Below, one piece after another: positions 36,119-49,300 of a stretch of 52,487 bases of DNA; position 1 is the stretch's first letter; every line of letters begins with the position of its first letter. A model generated the notes under the pieces. The model was given only the letters and a program-made list of their open reading frames with translations, was not told the origin of the DNA and searched no databases. The translations under genes and the position numbers were made by a program. Origin of the DNA: Cylindrobasidium torrendii FP15055 ss-10 (Eukaryota; Basidiomycota; Agaricomycetes; Agaricales; Physalacriaceae); assembly GCA_000934385.1 (NCBI GenBank), contig KN880600.1, positions 1 to 52,487 of the forward strand, in the 5' to 3' direction.

Positions 36119-37190
36119 ATGCCCGCACCAGTCGATCGCGAGGACCGGGATCCCCAGGAGGCAGAGGAATCAGTTCAGCTACTTCCACCAGGCCAAGCCA
36201 GCGAAGCGACACCAGACCTTGCGGAAATGGGACTCAGCGCGCAGAAATTCAATCCTGAATGGAGAAAGGGAGATGATATAGCGCGTTATACTGCTCTGGT
36301 GCGTTTGCAGTTTGAACGCAGAGGCAGTATACTCATGAGTTGGTTGTAGAGTGCCTCATTCGTACGCTCTCCTATGAGTCGAATATCCTTATCCATAACG
36401 AATCACAGTTTACCCTTGTTGTCACCTTGGTTGGTCTCCTCACGCAATCGGCGGAGTATACATGGTTTTCGTGGCATCCAATTCTACATACCCTTGCGTT
36501 TCCAGTATTCGTCTACGGTCCGTTGTGTCCAGCCAATCCTGTCACTCCAATTTCCCAACGCCAGAGCAGGTGTCTTGACTCTTCAGCCGACGTCCCAGCC
36601 AAAGTCAAAGGAAGCTGGCCTTGTCCGCCATCAGGCTGCCCTTTTCGGTGTTGCCGTTCCCGCGGCCATTCTCGGGACAGTCGCTGTCTTCTATAACAAG
36701 TACCTTCATGACAAGCACCATTTCAAATCACTACATGGCGTTAGTTTCCTTTCTTGATGTTGGTGTAGTATTGACATCCAGACAGCAACTTGGTCTTCTG
36801 TGCACGTTATGGCTAGTCGTACAAGTTCTCGTCGGCGGCGCCAGCGTCTGGGGAGGCGGCGTTGCTTTTGGTGGCGGCATGAAGGCGAAGAAGGTCTGGA
36901 GATACCATCGGTCAGTGCTACTTCCGCCTGCGGATGGCTTGCTGAATAGGACCGAAGTATATCTGGTTATGTGCTCTTCCTCTGCCTGCTCTGTACGATC
37001 AACCTCGGCGGCGAGTCTGGGTGGGCAAAGAGGAATGTAGGAGCGTTCTTCAAATTTGTAGCATACACGATTGCACCGGTCGTAGTTCTGGGCGCATCAG
37101 CGGTCCGGGTGAGGTATGTTCGACTGTGTTTCCTGATATCCAAACACCCTGATCGTTTTTCTCAGATGGTCAAAGATGAAGATATTTTGA
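36119..37190 (+). CDS. Cytochrome b561-type membrane protein
   Basis: Predicted diheme transmembrane electron carrier or ferric reductase. The start MPAPVDRED leads an acidic N-terminal tail of about 60 residues. Membrane helices follow: FFTLVVTLVGLLTQ; SWHPILHTLAFPVFVYG; AALFGVAVPAAILGTVAVF; LGLLCTLWLVVQVLVGG; GYVLFLCLLCTINLG; VAYTIAPVVVLGAS. Candidate heme ligands are the His in SWHPILHT, VRHQ, FKSLHG and YHR. The conserved LTLQPT and AFGGGMKAKKVWRYHR loops fit basidiomycete b561 proteins, and the end WSKMKIF* at 37190 matches the usual xSKMKxF tail. About six introns; the first two joins are less certain. No DOMON domain is fused. Stand-alone function unknown. Confidence 0.8.
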
Positions 37191-37659
37191 TGTGCTGTTC
37201 AGAAGCTTTTTACTGTTGTTTTGAGGTTTTTCCTCTGCTTGTACCGCTAATAGAGACCGTCCAGCAAGCGCAAGAGGTCCGCCTATGCAATACCATCGTG
37301 CACGGATGAAATTTGGATGAAATTGACAGTGTTGAGCAGCGCCTGAGTGAGCTGGCATTGGTCTTTTGATATTTTTCGGCGACAACTACGTCTTGTGAAC
37401 CTCTCCTTTCCGCCCTCAATTCGACGGCAACGGCTTTGAACAACGCGCCTCCCGGGGACTCCCCATCATTTCCGGATTCTTCATGACGGGTCGTCAGCCC
37501 AGCCGTTTCCGCTGCCCTATGGCGGGCTCCCACCAGGATAGCGGATGCAGGCGGTCAGAAAACAGCTCGAAGTAGAGCCAAGAATCAGAGCCGCGATGAA
37601 GCCTTGGCGCTTGCATGGTATATAAGGCCACACGAATCGTACTCCCAACACCACACAAC
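37191..37659. promoter_or_regulatory. Upstream of first 8-Cys secreted protein
   Basis: 3' flank of the b561 gene and promoter of the small secreted protein. The element AGCTCGAAGT (37564-37573), the word CTTGGCGCT (37603-37611) and a TATATAAGG box (37619-37627) recur before the second copy. Confidence 0.55.
37619..37627 (+). promoter_or_regulatory. TATA box of first 8-Cys secreted protein
   Basis: TATATAAGG, starting 41 bp before ATG 37660. Confidence 0.6.
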
Positions 37660-38010
37660 ATGCATTTCAACATCTTCCTCACCCTCGTCGCCTCTGTCTT
37701 CACTCTCGCCGAGGCGTCCGTTCTCGTTGCTGAGCGCGCCGATTGCTCTGTGTATGGAGACTATCCTGAGTACACAGGACCTTGCGAGCTGACCAGTAAG
37801 CCCTGGTCCTACACGGATTTCCTTGGACGATGTATCTCATGCTGTTTAGATTGCGGCGCGAAAGGGACCAACTGCGATGCGACTGGGTGGAGTGGGTGCG
37901 TCGTGTACCCTTCCTTTGATTGCCCCGCACAAGGATGGTACGTCTTTGCGTCTGCATGAGTCCGCCGGTTCTTGCTCACGAGATATTGCAGTACTTGCAC
38001 AGACTACTAG
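37660..38010 (+). CDS. Small secreted 8-cysteine protein, copy 1
   Basis: Eighty residues from three exons of 136, 88 and 19 nt (37660-37795, 37850-37937, 37992-38010). The signal peptide covers about residues 1-19. The mature part of about 60 residues has eight Cys, at 29, 42, 47, 54, 62, 70, 75 and 77, enough for four disulfides. It begins after VAERADCSVYG, possibly with an Arg/Lys-type processing site. No transmembrane segment and no enzyme motif. Copy 2 at 38337 has the same length, exon sizes and Cys positions. I do not recognise the family. It is effector-like by form (short, secreted, Cys-rich), but antimicrobial, adhesive or structural roles are equally open. Confidence 0.85.
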
Positions 38011-38336
38011 TTGATTGTAGCCAATTTACAGTGGCAAGGGAACCGGTTGTAAAATACATCCTAGAATTGTTTGCTTTGCCAATCGAACGAACTTCACGAC
38101 GATGATATTTCCCGTGAGAAGCAGTCGAAGTCAACCTCGATGTCTGTTGATCCATGACGACAAGTCTCTGAGTCTGTGTGTGCGTGTGCCCAGACATCCC
38201 ATGCTTGCCTTCAGCTTTAATTGCCAAGGGACGCGTTTGGAAACAAGCTCGTAGTCGAAGCCAAGGCTTGGCGCTCCTCAGATATTTAAGGCATGTAGAG
38301 TCGCACGTTGGCTGCAAAGCCATTCCCTCCACAAAC
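38011..38336. promoter_or_regulatory. Promoter of second 8-Cys secreted protein
   Basis: Contains AGCTCGTAGT (38246-38255), CTTGGCGCT (38267-38275) and a TATA-like ATATTTAAGG (38282-38291), in the same order as before copy 1. Confidence 0.55.
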
Positions 38337-38686
38337 ATGCAGTTGACAACATTCTTCGCTTTCCTTGCTTCGGGTGCGGCCCTCGTACGAGCCTCTGTTC
38401 TTGTCGAGTCTCGCGCCGATTGCTCTGTGTATGGGGAATATCCTGAGTACACAGGTCCCTGCGAGAAGACCAGTAAGTACAAAGTTGTCGGAGATGTACA
38501 AGACTCATGAACTCGTTCAGACTGTGGTGCGCAAGGGAAGAACTGCGATACGTTGGGGTACAGTGGATGCGTTGTGTACCCATCGTTTGCATGCCCGGCG
38601 AGAGGATGGTGCGTGTTGCGACTTGACTAGTACTTTCAATGTAGCTTGATTCACTAATACAATGCAGTGCATGCACAAACTACTGA
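38337..38686 (+). CDS. Small secreted 8-cysteine protein, copy 2
   Basis: Eighty residues from exons 38337-38472, 38521-38608 and 38668-38686, the same 136/88/19 nt as copy 1. Signal peptide, then C29, C42, C47, C54, C62, C70, C75 and C77, identical in position to copy 1. Strongly conserved stretches are RADCSVYG, YPEYTGPCE and GCVVYPSF. Differences cluster in the signal peptide and between the Cys, a pattern consistent with a young tandem duplication. The last exon codes only the final residues, including C77. Function unknown. Confidence 0.85.
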
Positions 38687-39008
38687 AGGACGAGTTGGGG
38701 GCTAGCATAAGTATGGTTCAAATTTTCAATATTGAGAGCCTGAACGGAGTCTCATAATACACGAAAACTTGTACAATCGACAGAACATAAGGCTTACTAT
38801 GTTCAACTTGCCGTCGACTACGTAGGGAACTACAGTTCTCAGTCAGCAATGCAAATCATCCACGTCTACAAAAGCATTTATGAAGAGCAGTTCGTTACTG
38901 CTACATTTGGAGATCAAGGAAGGCCTGGAACGTGCACCGGAGGTTTTGTCGGGCTCAGAAGGCTTGGAAAACTAGCATTAGTAATTTACAAAGGGCGAAG
39001 AACATTCA
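38687..39008. other. Convergent spacer
   Basis: 3' flanks of the small secreted protein and TFB3 genes; nothing else seen. Confidence 0.5.
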
Positions 39009-40331
39009 TCATGCTGGCGGGGCCATAGCTATATCGCCATCGCCTAATATCGCAGGTGTTTCCAGTCCACTTTGAGGCATGACATCCAGTCCTGCCATAG
39101 CACACCTCAGCGCTCTTCCCCAGGCCTCCTCCACACGATATCCGCCGCCCCTCATGATGCCCTCTCTATCTTTCCGTACAGCTTCGCTGAAGAAATCGTC
39201 GTACCCATCCATGCGCACATGGACCTTAGTTTCGTAGCAGTCGATATTGTCTTGTAATGGCACATGGGGCAAATCCTGCACTACTTTGCCCCGATTCCGG
39301 TGAGCCAACAACCTGGACATGTCACCATATCCCGACGTTGCCAGCCGCGTCGCTGTGCGTTTCATAGCCTTTTCGCGCTGTTTTGCTACAAGCTTAGCGG
39401 CGTCCTTGTCGCTGGTTTCCAGCCTGTCGATGATCTCCTGCCGCTCCTTCTCACGTTCTTCTCGTTCTTCTGTCACTGCTTTGCGTGCTTCATTAGCACG
39501 GTATTCACGTTCTTGTCGTTCGAATTCTTCTTGTTCTTTCAAGGATTGGATATAGGCTTCCTCGCGCTGAATGTTGAGGGTGATGAGCGCCGCGTTCGTA
39601 GCACGGTAGTCTGCAATGCGCTTTTCGGTGGCGGGGACGTCGATGTTGTGTATGAGGTTCCAGGCTAGGGAAATTACAATGAAGAAGAGGAAAGTGTAAA
39701 ATAAACGCACCAATGTCTTCGACTTCTTGGAGGTAGTCATTGAAAGCGCGCAAGTCATCGAAGTCCTCTCTTCGTTTATTGAAGCTAATTGGGATATCAG
39801 TGGGATACAAAAAATTGAAACATTAGAGGACGTACTCCTTCGCTATTCTCCGCCGTATGGCGACTTCTTTCTCTACACCCAAGTCTTCAAAGGTCTGTGG
39901 TGTGAACGCGAGCTTGCGCAGAATATTGTCACATATAGGACATGGGGCAGGGCCTAGTGTATACAGGCGGTCTATACATGATTCACACCTATAATTCGCG
40001 TTAGGATACGCTAGTTGCGGGATGGGAATGGGTACATCTTGTGGTAGCATGAGCTGACAAGTAGACGGAGTTTTGGATTGAGGTAGCGGTCACTCTTGCA
40101 AACTGGACATTGGTCGTCCATAGACTGAAATCTGGGTCAGAACTTGGATAGATGCATGGATAGGTAGCGCACCATGAATTCCGCTGTCCTGCCTGATGGA
40201 TCCTTTACACCCCCTCCAAACACGGTTGTGGATGTGCTCTGGACCTGCGGGGTCGACGAGCGCGTGTGTGCCGATGAGCCGCCTGCCGCGCCCTTGCGGA
40301 CCGTCTTTCCTTGTAGCCAGCGCTGAGCCAT
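39009..40331 (-). CDS. TFB3: TFIIH subunit TFB3/MAT1 (CAK assembly factor)
   Basis: Subunit that joins the CDK7/cyclin H kinase to TFIIH for transcription initiation and nucleotide-excision repair. From ATG 40331 the chain has an N-terminal Ser/Thr-rich tail of about 45 residues. A C3HC4 RING follows: CPVC, then CYHKMCESC rebuilt by splicing, and CPIC at about residue 90. The conserved QTFEDLGVEKEVAIRRRI and FNKRREDFDDL segments come next. A long coiled coil runs through EEAYIQSLKEQEEFERQEREY and on through repeated EREE/KERQE units. The C-terminus (QSGLETPAILGDG) ends at 39009. Four introns. The 70 bp gap to the WD40 gene is the shared promoter. Confidence 0.93.
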
Positions 40332-40401
40332 GGTGGCAGTAAGTGTGTAAGGAGTGATTTGCCTGCCGGCTGGATCGCGCCTTTCCCTTGCTCCCACCAC
40401 C
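40332..40401. promoter_or_regulatory. 70 bp bidirectional promoter, TFB3 / WD40
   Basis: Only 70 bp separate the two start codons, so both transcripts probably start in this space or overlap at their 5' ends. No TATA box. Confidence 0.55.
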
Positions 40402-41900
40402 ATGTCCAACGTCGATGAATCCAATCTGATGGTCTCCGAGGCTCACCTCATACTCGACAGCGTACGCTAATCCGAATTATCCTTGGTTGCGCGATAAATC
40501 ACGCGTCCAGCATTTCTAGATTCGCAAGGAGAAGGCAGAACGCACAAAAGATATTGGCGACCCCATACAACTGCCAGGAAAGGCGCTAGACGTGCATCTA
40601 CTTGGAAACGACGCGTGGATTGCTGAAAATACTACTGTCATCCGGAGGCTGAATCTTGAGGTGTGGATTTGTCATGTTGCTCAATCCACCTCGCTGAGCT
40701 TCATTCCAGAGCGGAAAGACGCTTCAGATTTACAGAGGACACACCGGTCCTGTGACTAGCATTGCTTTCTTCGAAGACGATGGAACAAAGATGCTGCTTT
40801 CTGGCTCTTGGGACCAGGTTTGTACGTTCTTTGGCCAATCCAACGTGCTAACATGCTAGGACAGACCATCAAAATATGGAATCGCGAGGTGTGTTTCTGG
40901 TCGTTGGGCTGGCTGACGCTCATCATGGCAGACGAAAGACATCATTTCCTCTACCGACGCGCACAACGACTTTGTCAAGACCTTGCTCGTTTTACCAGAA
41001 CTACGGCTTCTTATTTCCGGTAGCTCTGACAAAATCGTTAGATTCTGGTGATGCTTGTTGTCTGCAGTCATTCTTTCATTCCTAATACATCCCAGGGATA
41101 TATCTGGAGCATCATCTGGTCACCAGCTTGCCCCAGCTGGCTCCATTTCATCCCACACACGCCCCGTAGAATGCCTCTGCGCACACGCCATTTCACCCAC
41201 ATCTGCCGAAATCTGCACAGGCGACACCATGGGCGTTATCAAAGTCTGGTCGCTCACCAAAGACGCGTCTATCCCCGTTCGCTGGCGTGCTACCCTCAAA
41301 TATGAACTGAATCACCACCGTACGCGTATCAATGACATGCATTTCGGTAGGGATGAGCTCTGGACGGCTTCCGCGGACGAAACGGTGCAGGTCGTATCGC
41401 TCAAACCCGAAGACGCATCCAAGCCGGGCAGGATTATAACCCATCCCACGGGTGTGCGGGCTATCTTGCCTTTGCCATTGACGGACTTGTTGGAACCATA
41501 TCTCATTTCTGGATCTGGAGACAACATAAGGGCGTACGAAGTCTCAGCGGAGGATGAACCCGATCTCCTTGGGACAGTTGATGCACACTGGCACGACGTG
41601 ACAACTTTGAGGCTGTGGATACGGAAGACAACGACGGAGGATGGAAAGACTGCTGTGGAACCATACGTGGTTAGCGCCAGTCTCGATGGGACGCTGAGAA
41701 AGTGGCGGCTGGCCGGTGTGTACCTCTGCAAACCTTTAACTGCACCAATAAACATGTCTTCAGAACTGCTTAACCCGCCGAAAGAGCTGAAAGCAGCAAA
41801 ATCAACAGACCTCAAGCCAGTGCAGAAGACTGCTGCTGAGGCTAGTGGGTTGACCGAGGAAGAGGAGCGCGAGCTTGCGGAGTTGATGGATGAGGAATAG
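40402..41900 (+). CDS. WD40-repeat protein
   Basis: Probable scaffold with a seven-blade-type beta-propeller. From MSNVDESNLM, the N-terminal helix (about 1-30) is followed by WD-type repeats ending in GSWDQTIKIW, GSSDKIVRFW, GDTMGVIKVW, SADETVQVV, GSGDNIRAYE and SASLDGTLRKW. After the last blade an intron leads to a Lys-rich then Glu-rich tail (EEEERELAELMDEE) ending at 41900. About five introns, including one after IWNRE. No signal peptide. I cannot assign it to a named complex; the coiled-coil-like tail is a likely partner surface. Confidence 0.85.
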
Positions 41901-42056
41901 ACTCAGTATACAATTATCGCCTTGGATAGTAGCGCAGTTAGACGAGAGATGATCTATCCACGCAAGACGTGTACCCAAGGGGGAACGCGAAACACGGGAG
42001 AGAGTAATACATTCGGGTGGTATTTTGAGCTACATTTTGTGGATTATACAGTGATA
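41901..42056. other. Convergent spacer
   Basis: 156 bp between WD40 and GPN2 stop codons; no features. Confidence 0.5.
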
Positions 42057-43159
42057 TCATGCCCCGGCAGCTTTTTGTGTGCGCAGAGCTTCCCCCTCCT
42101 TCTTCCACTGTTCCTTCTCCCATGCATCGTACTCATCCTTTGAATCTATCCAACGCTCTTGTATATCCAGCACATCGTATGCTTTGCCTGCATTGACCGC
42201 TGTACTGAACAAACCAAACACGTTCGGCCGTGAGGATGGTGGAAGGTCGCGCGGTACTTCCGCTGCATCGTTTGGGACTGGTGCGTCTGGGGGAGGGACG
42301 AAGACATAGCCAGTGACTCTGTCAATGAGCCGGGTGAGGTGCATCATGGACGTTTTGTCCTCAACCGCCAGCGTCTCAAAGCCAACTATGGGGTGGTCAT
42401 TCAAGATGTCGATGAGAGTCATGTTGAGTTTGGCAAAACGGGGTGGACATGACTTCTCCAGGGAGGTATCGAGGTAGTTGAGGTCCTGGACTTCGGTGTA
42501 GTAGTTCAAATTGAAATCTCGGAAAAAGTAAGATGTCAGTAATGTTCACACACATGGACGCACCGAGGTCGCCATAGTTGGATATTAGGTCAATCTTGGA
42601 GAAGACGTTGATGTGGGGGAGTTCTAGATGCAGCATGGCACGAAGGGAGAGCAGGACGACAGAGACATATTTGGAGGCATCGGTAATGTAGTGTGCATCG
42701 CATAGATGGATTGCTGCTAGCTGCAATGTGTGACAGGAATTGGGAAGAGAGAAGGCTGGGACGCACGCGAAAACCAGTTTTGGTGAGCTTGGATATTATG
42801 CGTTTCAAACTCTCGTGATTTGTGCTCAATTCAACTTGGCCGGGAATATCGAACAAGACGTATGCATCGTTGCCCAATTGTTGCAGCTTTTCCTCTAGCC
42901 AGTCGTAGTTGGCTTCAAGATATTCCATGCAGAAAAGCATTCCGCCGTTTGGGCCGAGACCATATTCTTGTTGGACGTGCGATAAACTGACAAGGTCGGC
43001 AATGTCGATAGCGCAGGGATACGGAATGTTGTCATTGGCCGGGTCGAGGTTCACGATGAAGATGGGACGCTTTAGGGCGGTGAAAAGTTGATGTTTTCCG
43101 TGGCAGTACGTCGACTTCCCCGAGCCAGGCGAGCCACAAACAATTTCACCGAAAGGCAT
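42057..43159 (-). CDS. GPN2: GPN-loop GTPase 2
   Basis: Small GTPase needed, by homology, for assembly and nuclear import of RNA polymerases. From MPFGEIV the P-loop is GSPGSGKST, followed by the conserved NLDPAND, the family-defining GPNGGM loop and the DIPGQVEL motif (DxPGQ). A later SKIDL supplies the base-recognition NKxD-like motif. The C-terminal part runs MMHLTRLIDRVTGYVF, then a Pro-rich stretch and a KEQWKKEGEALR helix, to stop 42057. The introns restore the frame. About 340 residues, normal for GPN2. The 133 bp gap to the RecQ gene is a shared promoter. Confidence 0.95.
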
Positions 43160-43292
43160 AATGGCGGGATGAAGGCAAGCGCTGCCGACGCGATCTATCG
43201 ATCGCGCTTTCCTTTCTTCCGCTATCTCATAACGCGTCGACGCGTTCGACAAAGGATCCGGGGCGATAACCGGCGCTTTGAATCCATCGCGC
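43160..43292. promoter_or_regulatory. Bidirectional promoter, GPN2 / RecQ
   Basis: 133 bp between divergent start codons. Rich in CG-containing words, with no TATA box. Confidence 0.5.
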
Positions 43293-45936
<2,644 letters not shown>

Positions 45937-46364
45937 CTTTGCTTTCAGGGATGGACAAAGGACAACGGAATGGTAGGCCAAGATGTACTTGTATTTCTAT
46001 TTGTTGCTAGTTCTGATGTATGTGCTGCTAAGATTATTGCTAAGTCCCGGAATATATTATTATTATTACTACAATGTTCGCGAACCTTTCCGTTCCAACT
46101 TCCAACGAAGACCATCTGCTGCCTTGGAATTCGAACACCTCCACCTCCCACGCGAAAGGTCATATCCTCTATGGAAATGCGCATGTTTGAAGGAAGTAAT
46201 GACCGTGAAAATTCTGCTAGAATATAAAGCAAACCATCCCCAGTACTATTTCCTTGCCTCGATATCATGGCTAGCTTGCGAGCACGAGCTGGCAGACCGG
46301 AGTAGCATTAACCAATACATCATCACGATCGTGGCACTAAAGCAGTTGTATACCATCACCTTCC
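45937..46364. other. Spacer, no gene
   Basis: 428 bp between RecQ and the ARF-GEF gene. A short ATT triplet run is near 46055-46070. Nothing else recognised. Confidence 0.5.
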
Positions 46365-49300
46365 ATGTCGCTGCCCACACCCCGGACGGTGTCTAAAAAA
46401 CATGTCCTGTACTCTGAAATCGTCTCGGTCACGTCCACGATGCGGAAGAACTCGCGATGGGCGTCGACATCGCCGTTCATGATATCCAAAGCGTCGGCAC
46501 TGGGCAGCAACCTTGGCCTCCGGATACCAGCCCCCAGCGCCCAAGAGCGTGGGCATAACCAAGAGGTTGATTTAATGGCAGGATTCCATGAGCTTAAGCG
46601 CGCGATGAGGGATGTCCAAGGTGCGTAAGCTGGCGAAATCGTTAAGATGTCTGTTCAGTCCCAAATAGACATCACGCTCGTGCCATTGCCAACGCTGCTG
46701 GGACCATTCTTCGCAATAATACGCTCGCCACTATCTACCGGACCCATCACATCTGCATCACTTTCGGCGTTGCACAAGTTCTTCACAAGCGGGGTAATCT
46801 CGACAAACTCCACCGATTTGGACGCGGCACTGGCTGAGCTGAGCGGGACCATTTCTCACTGCAAATTCGAGCCCAGCGACTCGTCTGGCGATGAAGTCGT
46901 TCTGCTCAAGATAATGACAGTCATCGAGGATTGTATGCTTGGCTTTGGGCACGTCATGGGCGACGTGGAAGTGTGCGAGATGCTCGAGACAGTGTTGACA
47001 ACGTCGTGTCAAATGCGCCTCAGCGGTGCGTGTATATGCCAAACTTGCTGTGCTTTATTCAATGCCATCCAGAAACACTGCGCCGGTCGGCAGAGAGCGC
47101 GATGAACAGACTCGTACAGACCTGTTTCTCGCGTCTGCACGTCCTGGACCCCAAGGAGGAAGAGGATAAACTGCAGCGGGCTGAAGAGGCAGATGCAGAA
47201 GTCAAGATGAACGACCTGGTCACACCAGAGGATGGCACACTACCAGTCGAGGGCCCATTACCAGAAGAAGAAGAACCACCGCCATCAGCCGCGCCCAGGA
47301 TACCGTACGGCCTGCCATCTATCCTCGAGCTTCTGCGCGTACTAGTCAACGTATTGGATCCGTCAGACCAGAAGCACACGGATTCGACGCGTCTTACTGT
47401 CCTTGGCATTCTCAATACCGCATTCGAAGAGGCGGGCCCGGTTATCCCAGATTTCCCCTCTCTCAAGGCGCTGGTCGTCGACCCTGGATGCAAGTTCCTC
47501 TTCCAACTTGCGCGTTCGGACAACATGTCGGTCCTCCATGCTACTTTACGCACAATATCCACCATGTTCGATACAATGCGACCACATCTCAAGCTCCAGC
47601 AAGAGCTCTTCCTGGCCTTCACCATCGACCGCCTTGCACCACCGCCACCATCAGCGAAACAGCTCGCACGCAAAGGCACATATTCAAGCTCACCACGGCC
47701 TGGGACTCCAGCGCAGGACAGCCCTCTTCTTGGTCCGCCAGAAAAGGACGGCGCGCCTTCAACCCCGAAACCCATCGTTCCGCCCGCACTGGGCCAGACA
47801 CGCGGGCTCCTTCTGGAGACTCTTGGGCATATTGCAAGACATCCGAGTTTCATGGTCGACATCTACGCCAACTATGATTGCAGTATCAACAGCGAGAACA
47901 TGCTCGAACGCCTTGTTGATTTCCTCACCAAGGTCGGATGGCTTTGGTTTTTTCAACACTGTGCTTATGCTCTCAGTAGTCCGTGTATCCATCCGACTTG
48001 ATGGACATTCAACAGCAAAATGCGCAATTCATGTGCCTCGACTTGTTACTAGCGTTCGTCAACGATATGGCTGCACGCATGCATGGTGTCGGTGTTCTTT
48101 TTTTCTTTGTGCTGGTTGCCTGACACTTCTTTGCAGTCAGCCGAACCTTGGCCTGAGGTAAGATAGCTTCATTCCCTGTCTATCATGGTACTAATTGCTT
48201 GTAGAAATACCCCCCACCAGAAACAATTCTGCAAACCAAATCCCAGAAGAAGCTGATCCTAGCTGCGGCAGCCAAGTTTAATGCGAAGCCCAAGCTCGGT
48301 GTCGCCTTTTTCGAAGAGCACGGACTCATCTACCATGACCTATCCGACGAGGTTACCAAGCCGCAGAGCCTCGCGCGCTTCCTCAAGAATTGTTCAAGAC
48401 TCGACAAACGCGTACTGGGCGACTACATTTCTAAGCCGGACAACATTGACCTTTTAAAAGCATTTATTGGCTTGTTCGACTTCAAGGATGTGGGTCATCT
48501 GCCGTCTGAGTACGAGTAAGCTGTATGCTGATAATTCTAGAAACCTATGGCAGACGCTATGCGCGAACTCCTTGGCGCTTTCCGACTTCCCGGCGAGGCT
48601 CAACAGATTTCTCGTATCACGGAGACCTTTGCTGCTGCGTACTTTGCTACAGAGCCTCGTGAGTGTATCTTGTTCCATTATTGAACATATTTTGATATTT
48701 ATCAGCTGAGATTCAGAGCGAGGACGCCATCTTTGTATTGGCGTTTTCTATCATCATGCTGAACACCGACCTGCATAGTCCGCAGATTGTGGTATGTCAT
48801 GTGTGAAGCTCTGCTCGAATTGAGTCCGACCTCCCATGGATAGAAACGGATGACCTATGAAGACTACGCGAAGAATCTTCGTGGCGTGAATAATGGAGCT
48901 GAATTCTCAGCGGCATATCTGGTACGTGCCATCCGATTCGGTTGGGGGCGAGTGAGACCAAACTAACGCCAGTACAGCAAGATATCTACAACTCTATTCG
49001 CAAGAACGAAATCGTTATGCCTGAGGAGCACACAGGACAGTTGGGCTTCGAGCACGCGTGGAAAGAGTTGTTGACTCGCTCGCGTCAAGCAGGTCAGTGC
49101 TGCTACCTGCACTTACCCACAGGCCTTAACCTAAGCTCTAGGCGAGCTGATGACCGCCAACACGGCTTTCTTTGACATGGAGATATTCAAATCCGTCTGG
49201 AAGCCAGTCATCTCCGCCATCGCTTACGCCTTCATCTCTTTCGACGACGATTACATTATCGAACGTGCCGTCGCTGGTTTCAGACAATGTGCCACTCTCG

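Noticed and set aside
46647..46670. ATG as start of the ARF-GEF
   Set aside because: It falls inside a 48 nt intron; using the upstream exon from 46365 restores the conserved N-terminal segment of the family.
47059..47862. 267-codon minus-strand open frame
   Set aside because: Antisense to the ARF-GEF coding exon; Ser/Gly-rich composition typical of a shadow frame.
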